From the NCBI GenBank assembly GCA_947653505.1, contig CANTHI010000217.1, positions 1-6,502 on the forward strand: a DNA stretch of 6,502 nucleotides, in the 5' to 3' direction. Both the position numbers and the translations under genes were made by a program. Origin of the DNA: an uncultured Eubacterium sp. (lineage in GTDB: Bacteria > Bacillota_A > Clostridia > Lachnospirales > Lachnospiraceae). Every line of letters starts with the position of its first letter. Positions within the stretch are counted from its first letter, which is position 1. Positions 1 through 5,326 of the stretch are shown here, in pieces. The notes beneath the pieces are model-generated. The model saw nothing but the letters and a program-made list of their open reading frames with translations, made no database searches and was not told the DNA's origin.

Positions 1-131
1 GTCGTATCATCGTTTGGCTTTATGCGCGGCCGGAAAGAAGGGATGTATACCGGCTTTTTTACAGGACTGGTCTTTGACGCCTTTTACGGGACGATTTTTG
101 GCTTTTATGCCCTCGTATTTATGTATGCCGG
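1..131 (+). pseudogene. mreD: Inverted fragment of mreD carrying the displaced continuation of the gene
   Basis: Plus-strand frame 1 reads VVSSFGFMRGRKEGMYTG (bases 1-54), repeating MreD residues 38-55. It then continues FFTGLVFDAFYG...FMYAG to about base 131. This second part fits MreD: it is a hydrophobic helix after the charged loop, and joined to the minus-strand N-terminus it gives an uninterrupted 81-residue MreD start. From base 127 the plus strand becomes the reverse complement of 1-54 and the frame runs into nonsense ending in TGA at 172-174. The fragment has no start of its own, so it is not a separate gene. It is the real mreD downstream sequence placed in the wrong orientation by the fold-back. 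Either end of the true gene may lie beyond the window. Confidence 0.75.
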
Positions 132-180
132 TATACATCCCTTCTTTCCGGCCGCGCATAAAGCCAAACGATGATACGAC
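1..180. repeat. Perfect 54-bp inverted repeat with 72-bp spacer (fold-back structure)
   Basis: Bases 1-54 and 127-180 are exact reverse complements: base i pairs with base 181-i for every position checked from 1 to 54, and pairing fails at 55/126. The spacer is 55-126. The inner edges of the arms are CCGGC (50-54) and GCCGG (127-131), so GCCGG is shared by both partners at the switch point. The left arm runs to the first base of the window, so the repeat may extend beyond it. The arms are coding sequence of mreD, and no transposase or transposon end is present. This argues for a template-switch or fold-back chimera rather than a mobile element. Confidence 0.95.
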
Positions 181-291
181 CACAATCAGGAGATTGGGTG
201 AAATCGATGCTAACGCCAATGCCTGAAAGACTGTCGTCTGCAGTAAAAAACAGACAAACAGAATGAAAAAAACAGTTATTTTTCTTTTCAT
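127..291 (-). CDS. mreD: MreD N-terminal part, rod shape-determining membrane protein (interrupted)
   Basis: This is the beginning of MreD, the integral membrane partner of MreB and MreC in the elongation complex that guides side-wall peptidoglycan synthesis. Identity rests on position directly after mreB-mreC and on a very hydrophobic start: a likely membrane helix at residues 7-25, a second hydrophobic stretch at about 33-45, then the charged loop MRGRKEGMYTG (45-55), typical of MreD. The ATG at 289-291 has AAAAGGG (300-306) eight bases upstream. It starts 48 bp after the mreC stop. The genuine reading ends at about residue 55 (base 127). Below that, the minus frame stays open to a TGA at 7-9 but gives 39 polar residues unlike MreD, because the sequence turns back on itself. 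The true continuation is on the plus strand from base 55. The family is usually about 165-180 residues, so half or more is missing. Gene identity is fairly sure; the broken state is probably an artefact. Confidence 0.8.
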
Positions 292-294
292 GTT

Positions 295-324
295 ATAAGC
301 CCTTTTAATGTCATAAGTCCTTTT
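295..324 (-). repeat. Tandem imperfect repeat containing Shine-Dalgarno-like sequences before mreD
   Basis: In the 48-bp mreC-mreD gap the minus strand carries AAAAGGGCTTAT (295-306) and AAAAGGACTTAT (313-324), differing at one of 12 positions and spaced 18 bp apart. A weaker third relative, AAAAAGACTTCG, follows near 330-341. The copy nearest mreD has its AAAAGGG eight bases from the ATG and is the likely ribosome binding site. The other is a purine-rich duplicate too far away to serve the same start. It looks like a small local duplication. Confidence 0.5.
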
Positions 325-339
325 CTATTCGAAGTCTTT

Positions 340-1209
340 TTAATGCTCCTTTGCCTGTACTGCCTGCTTTTTATCCAGAATGACAAGTACGTTTTTGATA
401 TGTTCAAAGTCCACGGCCGGCGTAATCGTTCCGGATTTTGTCAGGTTATTGGAATCGGTGTTCAGCTCGTGGATCTGTCCGATTAACAGCCCCGGCAGAT
501 ATTTGCTGCTCGTATAGGAGGTTACGACCTGATCTCCGACCGCGGCCTTGTCTTTGGCGTCGGTCAGATCGGTAAACGCGATAACCTGCTGCTTACTCAT
601 CATCTCCAGATCCCCATTGACAAAGCATTTGTCCGATGTCGTAAGTACCATCGCGCTGACACTGTTGCGGTCGTCGATAATCGAGCGGACATTGGCATAG
701 TTCGGACCGACGTTTGTAACAATTCCGACAAGCCCGCTGCCTGCGATGACGTTCATATCGACTTCGATACCGTCTTTGGACCCTTTATCAATGATAAACG
801 TATCAAACCAGTTGCCGGCATCCTTTCCGATAATACTGGCGCCTATTTTTTCATACTGATACTGTTCATCCAGATCGAGCAGCTTTCTCATATCTTCGAT
901 ATCATACTGCTCCATCTGGTAAGTGCCCAGCTGTGTGGTCAGCTCGTCCACCTGCGCCTGCAGCTCTTTATTTTTCTGCATGACATCCTGCAGCTGCTCG
1001 AGATTATCCGTCAGACCGTTTACCCACGTACCGACTTTGTTAATCCCTTTCTGCATCGGAATAAACACATAGCCCGCAGCCGTATTTAACGGCGTAAACG
1101 GCACCTCAAATAAAAAGCTGGCAAACATCGCGGCTACACACACAACAGATAAAAACCAGAGCACATACTTTGCCGGAATGTGGCGGCGCGCTTTTCTTCT
1201 TCTTCTCAT
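340..1209 (-). CDS. mreC: MreC, rod shape-determining protein
   Basis: MreC is a bitopic membrane protein that dimerises outside the cytoplasmic membrane and couples MreB filaments to the transpeptidase/glycosyltransferase wall-elongation machinery. The 289 residues follow the family plan. A basic cytoplasmic tail (MRRRRKARR) precedes one membrane helix at about 15-34. A coiled-coil-like segment follows at about 65-112 (NLEQLQDVMQKNKELQAQVD). The extracellular two-barrel MreC domain spans about 122-278, with conserved-looking elements such as MNVIAGSGLVGIV (152-164) and VRSIIDDRNSVSAMV (174-188). The length is normal and no defect is seen. The ATG at 1207-1209 is preceded at eight bases by AGGGG, which overlaps the mreB stop codon, so the start is well supported and translation is probably coupled to mreB. 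An upstream ATG at 1214-1216 is out of frame. Lies between mreB (11 bp away) and mreD (48 bp). Confidence 0.95.
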   Translation of the reverse strand: MRRRRKARRHIPAKYVLWFLSVVCVAAMFASFLFEVPFTPLNTAAGYVFIPMQKGINKVGTWVNGLTDNLEQLQDVMQKNKELQAQVDELTTQLGTYQMEQYDIEDMRKLLDLDEQYQYEKIGASIIGKDAGNWFDTFIIDKGSKDGIEVDMNVIAGSGLVGIVTNVGPNYANVRSIIDDRNSVSAMVLTTSDKCFVNGDLEMMSKQQVIAFTDLTDAKDKAAVGDQVVTSYTSSKYLPGLLIGQIHELNTDSNNLTKSGTITPAVDFEHIKNVLVILDKKQAVQAKEH

Positions 1210-1217
1210 GCCGGCAT

Positions 1218-1222
1218 CCCCT
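1218..1222 (-). promoter_or_regulatory. mreC ribosome binding site overlapping the mreB stop codon
   Basis: The minus strand reads TAGGGGATGCCGGCATG: the mreB stop TAG runs directly into AGGGG, eight bases before the mreC ATG. A ribosome terminating on mreB would sit on the mreC binding site, a layout that favours coupled, stoichiometric translation. The coupling is inferred. Confidence 0.65.
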
Positions 1223-2240
1223 ATTTATAAATACTGGACCTGAGGCTGTAAGCCAGATGCTTGTAATCGTTATCGGATACGATTTTAATCAGTCCCTGCG
1301 CGACACTTTCCTCCGGATTGTCACAGCAGTTGACCTTGATATTGGTAATCTGCTTAAACAGCTCGTCCAGCTTTTCGATCTTGGAACCACCGCCCGTAAT
1401 GTAAATGCCCGCATAGATAATATCTTTTGCCAGCTCCGGTGGTGTTTTTTCCAGAATCAGCTTAATGTTTGTACAGATATTGGTCAGATGGTCACGGATT
1501 GCCTCATAGACAATGGAAGATGTGATCTCCATCTCAATCGGAAGGCCGCTGACGACGTCCCTGCCTACGATGACCATCTTATCTTCCCGGCCCTCCAGCG
1601 CACAGCCCAGCTCTTCTTTTAACGAGCAGGCCGTTTTTCTGCCGATGACCAGATTATAGTTTTTGCGGATATAGCTGATGATCGATTCGTCTAACCGGTT
1701 GCCGCCAAAATGCAGCAGGTGGCTGATGACCAGACCGCCCAGGGAAATAATGGAGATTTCCGTCGTATCAGCCCCGATATCCACCGTCATAATACCGGTC
1801 GGCTCGTTAACATTCAGCCCCAGCCCGACGGCATCCGCAATCGGTTTTTCACAAAGCAGCACACTTTTCGGCTTTGCCTTGCTCTTAAAAAAGATATCGG
1901 AAAATGCCTTTTTTTCCACTTCGGTAATGTCTGTCGGCACCGCGACGACAAATTCAGCGCCGCGAATTTTGCCTTTGGCATTTTTTTCCAGAAATTCAAA
2001 CAGCATTGTCTGCATATTGTTGTAATCCGCAATGACACCGTTTACAATCGGAAACGTTACCTGTATCTGGTCCGGCGCCTTTTCATACATTGCATAAGCA
2101 TCATTTCCATACGAATACATCTGATTTTTGTTAATAATCGCGATTGTGTTTTTTTCATTCAGAATCGTTCCGCTGGCTTTGCAGTAAATTTTTAAGTTGG
2201 CAGTGCCTAAATCCACACCATAAATATTTGCTGACATCAT
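1221..2240 (-). CDS. mreB: MreB/Mbl-family actin-like cell shape protein (lineage-divergent)
   Basis: Cytoplasmic actin-fold ATPase that forms membrane-bound filaments and positions the wall-elongation complex. Visible motifs in 339 residues: phosphate-1 loop VDLGTANLKIY (9-19); VVAVPTDITEVEKKAF (98-113); catalytic-region CEKPIADAVGLG (130-141); phosphate-2 loop VDIGADTTEISI (153-164); FGGNRLDE (178-185) with YNLVIGRKTA (195-204); GRDVVSGLPIE (226-236); and adenosine motif ITGGGSKIEKLDELF (281-295). Length and motif order are normal for the family. Compared with classical MreB, the usual EEP is EKP and the usual DIGGGTTE is DIGADTTE. From memory, similar substitutions occur in Lachnospiraceae MreB, so this is probably a lineage form and not a damaged gene. 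Two consecutive ATG codons open the frame; spacing to the AGGAGA site favours the second (MSANIYG, 338 residues). Stop TAG is 11 bp before mreC; radC ends 20 bp upstream. MreB, Mbl or MreBH identity cannot be separated by eye. Confidence 0.93.
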   Translation of the reverse strand: MMSANIYGVDLGTANLKIYCKASGTILNEKNTIAIINKNQMYSYGNDAYAMYEKAPDQIQVTFPIVNGVIADYNNMQTMLFEFLEKNAKGKIRGAEFVVAVPTDITEVEKKAFSDIFFKSKAKPKSVLLCEKPIADAVGLGLNVNEPTGIMTVDIGADTTEISIISLGGLVISHLLHFGGNRLDESIISYIRKNYNLVIGRKTACSLKEELGCALEGREDKMVIVGRDVVSGLPIEMEITSSIVYEAIRDHLTNICTNIKLILEKTPPELAKDIIYAGIYITGGGSKIEKLDELFKQITNIKVNCCDNPEESVAQGLIKIVSDNDYKHLAYSLRSSIYK

Positions 2241-2245
2241 TTTTG

Positions 2246-2251
2246 TCTCCT
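2246..2251 (-). promoter_or_regulatory. mreB ribosome binding site (AGGAGA) bearing on start choice
   Basis: AGGAGA on the minus strand is five bases from the first ATG (2238-2240) and eight from the second (2235-2237). The usual 7-9 base spacing points to the second ATG. The site lies between the radC stop and mreB. Confidence 0.7.
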
Positions 2252-2260
2252 ATTCAGGGA

Positions 2261-2953
2261 TCAAAGCAGTCCCTTTTCTCTAAAACTGTAGTAATCATGA
2301 TCACCGATAATAATATGGTCCGACAGCTCTATCTGAAGCAGCCGCCCACATTCGGCAATGCACTTTGTGACCCTTTCGTCCGCACGGCTCGGCTGCGGCC
2401 TGCCGCTTGGATGGTTATGCAGAATAATAATCGAAACTGCCTGCAGAGACAGTGCATGAATAAATACTTCCCGTGGCGATACGATAGAGGCATTGACGCT
2501 GCCAATCGTTAAGGTCCGCTCTCCCAGATAGCGGCATTTGCTGTCCAGCATACACACGACAAAGTGCTCGGCCGGTTCATGCCTTAGCTTTTCCATATAA
2601 AAATCAGCCACGATATCCGCCCTGGAAAAACAGATATCCATGTTCCGTCTGGCGTTTGCGATCCGTCTGGATATTTCGGCAATGCATTTTAACTGCATCG
2701 CCTTTACCTGCCCGATGCCGTCATACTCCATCAGCGTCTGCATACTGTAGTCATACAGGTTCATCAGGTTGCGGTTGCCTTTTTCCAGGATCTGTCGCCC
2801 CAGATCGATGGAAGTGTAATTTTTTGTCCCGGTCCGGATAAAAATGGCTAACAGCTCTTCGTCTGTAAGCGCCTCCGGTCCGTAATACGTGCATTTCTCA
2901 TAAGGGCGGTCGGTTTTTGGTAAATCTTTTACGGTTAAATGTTTCTGCATCAT
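2261..2953 (-). CDS. radC: RadC family JAB/MPN+ domain protein
   Basis: RadC-family protein (older name DNA repair protein RadC), whose molecular role is still unsettled; the C-terminal JAB/MPN+ fold is that of zinc metalloproteases. In 230 residues, the N-terminal UPF0758 part includes the LTDEELLAIFIRTGTK segment (29-44) and a helix-hairpin-helix-like YDGIGQVKAMQLK (77-89). The RadC domain follows from about 105. The zinc-site signature HNHPSG (179-184) continues to D192, giving H179-x-H181-x10-D192, followed by the typical C-terminus DHIIIGDHDYYSFREKGLL. All expected metal ligands visible in this signature are present, and length matches the family. Two ATGs open the frame; AAGGA (2963-2967) is nine bases from the first and twelve from the second, so the first is preferred. 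radC directly upstream of mreBCD is a known Firmicute arrangement. It follows the 112-bp gap and probably begins a transcription unit. Confidence 0.95.
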   Translation of the reverse strand: MMQKHLTVKDLPKTDRPYEKCTYYGPEALTDEELLAIFIRTGTKNYTSIDLGRQILEKGNRNLMNLYDYSMQTLMEYDGIGQVKAMQLKCIAEISRRIANARRNMDICFSRADIVADFYMEKLRHEPAEHFVVCMLDSKCRYLGERTLTIGSVNASIVSPREVFIHALSLQAVSIIILHNHPSGRPQPSRADERVTKCIAECGRLLQIELSDHIIIGDHDYYSFREKGLL

Positions 2954-3009
2954 ATGATCTGTTCCTTTCTACTTTTTCTGCTCTCTCTATCAGTAAAAAT
3001 AGCAGGAAC

Positions 3010-3031
3010 CTGCAATTCTATAATATTGCAG
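3010..3031. repeat. Short inverted repeat CTGCAAT-8-ATTGCAG upstream of radC
   Basis: CTGCAAT (3010-3016) and ATTGCAG (3025-3031) are perfect 7-bp inverted arms around an 8-base loop. The left arm contains part of the candidate -10 box. It could be an operator or a weak hairpin after the PLP-enzyme gene. Adjacent sequence also forms GCAG-GTTC-CTGC on the minus strand, followed by TATTTTT (about 2993-3013), which resembles a poor intrinsic terminator. The two structures share bases and cannot both form. Confidence 0.4.
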
Positions 3032-3043
3032 CCATTCAGTTAA
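3015..3043 (-). promoter_or_regulatory. Candidate sigma-A-type promoter for radC-mreBCD
   Basis: In the only sizeable gap, the minus strand shows TTAACT (3038-3043; 4 of 6 to TTGACA), 17 bases, then TAGAAT (3015-3020; 5 of 6 to TATAAT). Transcription would start near 3008, about 55 bases before the radC ATG. The spacing is optimal but the -35 box is weak. A small inverted repeat overlaps the -10 box. Confidence 0.45.
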
Positions 3044-3065
3044 CCCACTGGACTGCTACCTAATA

Positions 3066-4364
3066 TTAACATATTACTCCAGGTTTAACAAGATTTCGCT
3101 CATAAAGTTTTTGTAAAGACATCAAAATTCCATATTTTGCATGATACCAGGTCAGTCCGCCCTGAAAATATACGTTGTAAGGCTCTTTTAACGGCCCGTC
3201 CGCGCTTAACTCAATCGAAGAACCCTGTACAAACGCGCCTGCCGCCATGATCACCTGACTGTCATATCCGGGCATGTCCCACGGCTGTGGCGTCACGTAG
3301 CTGTCTACCGGAGCCGCCGCCTGTATGCCTTCACAAAATGCCAGCAGCCTTTCCGGCGAACCAAGCGTCACAGCCTGTATAATATCATAACGCGGCTGCG
3401 TACTGTCCGGAATCACAAAAAATCCCAGCTTTTCATATAATCTGGCTGCAAATATGGCTCCTTTTAAAGCACCGGCCGTTACCGTCGGCGCCTGAAACAG
3501 CCCCTGATAAAACGACTGCATCACACCGAGCGAAGCGCCGACCTCTTTGCCAAGCCCTGGCGAAGTCAGCCGGTACGCGGCGTTTCTGACACATTGCTTT
3601 GTGCCCGCGATATAGCCGCCGCACGGAGCCAGCCCGCCGCCCGGATTTTTAATCAACGAACCGACGGTCATATCCGCGCCAAAATCCGACGGCTCCAGCC
3701 GCTCCACAAATTCCCCATAGCAGTTGTCAACCATACAGATTATATCCGGCCGGATCTGCTTTACAAACGCGACCAGCTCCCCGATCTGATTTACAGAAAG
3801 CGTCGGCCTTGTCTGATATCCTTTGGACCGCTGGACGGCTATGATTTTAGTGTTGTCACGAATGGCATTTTTAATTCCTTCATAATCAAAATTTCCATCC
3901 GCAAGCAAATCTGTCTGCCGGTATGTGATCCCGTATTCTGCCAGAGAACCGGCAGACGGGCGGATACCGATCACTTCTTCCAGCGTATCATACGGCCTGC
4001 CAGACGCGGACAAAAGCTCATCGCCCGGACGCAGATTGGACGAAAGCGCGAGTGCAAGCGCATGGGTACCGCACGTAATCTGCGGCCGGACCAGCGCATC
4101 CTCCGTATGAAAGCAGTCCGCATAGACGCGCTCCAGCGTATCCCTCCCATAATCATCGTAGCCATACCCGCTGCTCTGGTTAAAACATGCCGCGCTTACT
4201 TTATTTTTCTGCATGGCATGAATGACTTTCAGCTGGTTGATCTGCGCCGTCTCATCGATACGTTCAAAACGTTCTTTCAGCTCACACACAGCCGCTTCTC
4301 CAAAAGCCGCGACTTCATCGCAGATGCCCATATGTTTGTAAATATTTGTAAAATGACTGTTCAT
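3066..4364 (-). CDS. YnbB-like PLP-dependent 'methionine gamma-lyase family' protein
   Basis: Fold-type I pyridoxal-phosphate enzyme of the family annotated as methionine gamma-lyase family or 'aluminium resistance' protein (B. subtilis YnbB type). The substrate and physiological role are not established, so the lyase name should be treated as a family label. In 432 residues: cofactor phosphate-binding region TCGTHALALAL (97-107) followed by GDELLSASGRPYDT; D213 in MVDNCYGEF (211-219) as the expected pyridine-nitrogen aspartate; and K239 in VGSLIKNPGGGLAPCGGY (234-251) as the likely Schiff-base lysine. The C-terminal domain shows the expected PYNVYFQGGLTW (395-406). Length is normal and the gene looks intact. 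Its ATG overlaps the miaA stop as ATGA. The nearest AAGGA (4379-4383) is 14 bases from the start, too far for a good site, so coupled translation with miaA is likely. miaA next to ynbB also recalls the B. subtilis neighbourhood (miaA, hfq, ynbB region). Confidence 0.9.
   Translation of the reverse strand: MNSHFTNIYKHMGICDEVAAFGEAAVCELKERFERIDETAQINQLKVIHAMQKNKVSAACFNQSSGYGYDDYGRDTLERVYADCFHTEDALVRPQITCGTHALALALSSNLRPGDELLSASGRPYDTLEEVIGIRPSAGSLAEYGITYRQTDLLADGNFDYEGIKNAIRDNTKIIAVQRSKGYQTRPTLSVNQIGELVAFVKQIRPDIICMVDNCYGEFVERLEPSDFGADMTVGSLIKNPGGGLAPCGGYIAGTKQCVRNAAYRLTSPGLGKEVGASLGVMQSFYQGLFQAPTVTAGALKGAIFAARLYEKLGFFVIPDSTQPRYDIIQAVTLGSPERLLAFCEGIQAAAPVDSYVTPQPWDMPGYDSQVIMAAGAFVQGSSIELSADGPLKEPYNVYFQGGLTWYHAKYGILMSLQKLYERNLVKPGVIC
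4361..4364 (-). promoter_or_regulatory. ATGA stop/start overlap coupling miaA to the PLP-enzyme gene
   Basis: The minus strand reads TCATGAAC: the TGA of miaA (4361-4363) and the ATG of the next gene (4362-4364) share two bases. No well-spaced Shine-Dalgarno site precedes the second gene, which fits termination-reinitiation. This is inference from layout. Confidence 0.6.
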
Positions 4365-5314
4365 GACTGTCCAAGGATTCCTTTCTCTTTCAATATAGCA
4401 TTCATATACGATAAAATTTTGTCGTTATCATAAGAAAACATATCTTTATTCACCCATATGACATCTTTTTCCCGACGGAACCACGTCAGCTGCCGCTTGG
4501 CAAAATGCCTCGTATCCCGCTTGATCACAGATACTGCCTCCTCCAGCGTGCACGCATTGTCAAAATATGGAAACAGCTCCTTATAGCCAAGCCCCTGCAT
4601 CGACACAAGCTCTTTTGTATATCCCATACGCTTTAGCGCAAGCACTTCTTCCACCAGTCCCTGCGCGATCATCTGATCCACCCGTTTGTCAATGCGTTCA
4701 TAAAGATGCTCCCGTCTGTCATTTAATACAAAATAGGCAGCAAGATACGGGGTCTGTTTTTTATGCTCCTTTTCATTATGCTCAGAAATAGGCGTTCCTG
4801 TCAACTTAAAAAATTCTAAAGCGCGGATCACCCGCTTTTTATTATTGGCATGAATGATCTGCGCAGACCGCGGATCCACCTGCCTGAGCAGATCATGCAG
4901 ATACTGCGCCCCATGCGTATCCGCCAGCTCCTCCAGCTGTCTGCGGTAAGCATTGTCCGTATCCTGCTTTGAAAAATCAATATCATAAAGCACCGCCTGA
5001 ATATAAAATCCGGTGCCGCCTGTCAGAATCGGAATCTGGCCATTTTCGTATATTTCCTGCATATAGGCCCTGGCATACTGCTGGAAGCGGACGACATTAA
5101 ATTCCTCATCGGGAAGCAGCTCGTCGATTAAATAATGCCGGACGCCCTGCATCTGTGTTTTTGTGATTTTAGCAGAGCCGATATCCATATACCGGTATAC
5201 CTGCATGGAATCCGCCGAGATAATGGCGCCATTTACCTGCTTTGCCAGCCGGATGGACAGTTCTGTTTTTCCGACGGCAGTCGGGCCGGTTAAAATAATC
5301 AGTGGTTTTTTCAT
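4361..5314 (-). CDS. miaA: tRNA dimethylallyltransferase MiaA
   Basis: MiaA transfers the dimethylallyl group from dimethylallyl diphosphate to N6 of A37 in tRNAs that read codons starting with U, giving i6A, a modification that supports accurate decoding. All signature motifs are visible in 317 residues: P-loop GPTAVGKT (10-17); SADSMQVYRYMDIGSAK (33-49) with the catalytic-region Asp35; LTGGTGFY (97-104); RVIRALEF (161-168); SMQGLGYKE (238-246); and TRHFAKRQLTWFR (268-280). Length is typical of bacterial MiaA and no key residue is missing. The ATG at 5312-5314 follows AGG (5321-5323) by six bases, and AAGG further up overlaps the preceding stop. An ATG four bases upstream is out of frame. 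The preceding gene stops 12 bp before it and the next overlaps by 4 bp, so it is inside an operon or transcribed by read-through. In many relatives mutL precedes miaA, which is not the case here. Confidence 0.97.
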   Translation of the reverse strand: MKKPLIILTGPTAVGKTELSIRLAKQVNGAIISADSMQVYRYMDIGSAKITKTQMQGVRHYLIDELLPDEEFNVVRFQQYARAYMQEIYENGQIPILTGGTGFYIQAVLYDIDFSKQDTDNAYRRQLEELADTHGAQYLHDLLRQVDPRSAQIIHANNKKRVIRALEFFKLTGTPISEHNEKEHKKQTPYLAAYFVLNDRREHLYERIDKRVDQMIAQGLVEEVLALKRMGYTKELVSMQGLGYKELFPYFDNACTLEEAVSVIKRDTRHFAKRQLTWFRREKDVIWVNKDMFSYDNDKILSYMNAILKEKGILGQS

Positions 5315-5326
5315 ACATTTCCTACC

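Noticed and set aside
7..126. The C-terminal 39 residues of the 94-residue minus-strand frame as a real protein end
   Set aside because: They are translated from the reversed spacer and arm of the fold-back; the plus-strand reading of the same bases gives MreD-like sequence.
1..180. Insertion sequence, integron site or invertible promoter switch
   Set aside because: No transposase, recombinase or promoter-like spacer is present, and both arms and spacer are mreD coding sequence.
292..339. Intrinsic terminator between mreC and mreD
   Set aside because: No stable GC-rich stem followed by a T-run on the minus strand is visible; the sequence is AT-rich and repetitive.
1170..2195. Plus-strand open frames across mreB (150, 115 and 161 residues)
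   Set aside because: They are antisense to a gene with clear actin-family motifs and show no domain of their own.
2954..3065. Small RNA, riboswitch or tRNA in the gap before radC
   Set aside because: The 112 bp show only short dyads and promoter-like boxes, with no cloverleaf or recognisable riboswitch core.
3425..3624. Short minus-strand frames inside the PLP-enzyme gene
   Set aside because: They are in a different frame within a well-supported coding sequence, arginine-rich and without a start context.
3594..4433. 279-residue plus-strand open frame
   Set aside because: It lies antisense to the intact PLP-enzyme gene and the end of miaA, has no recognisable motifs, and its composition is that of a shadow frame.
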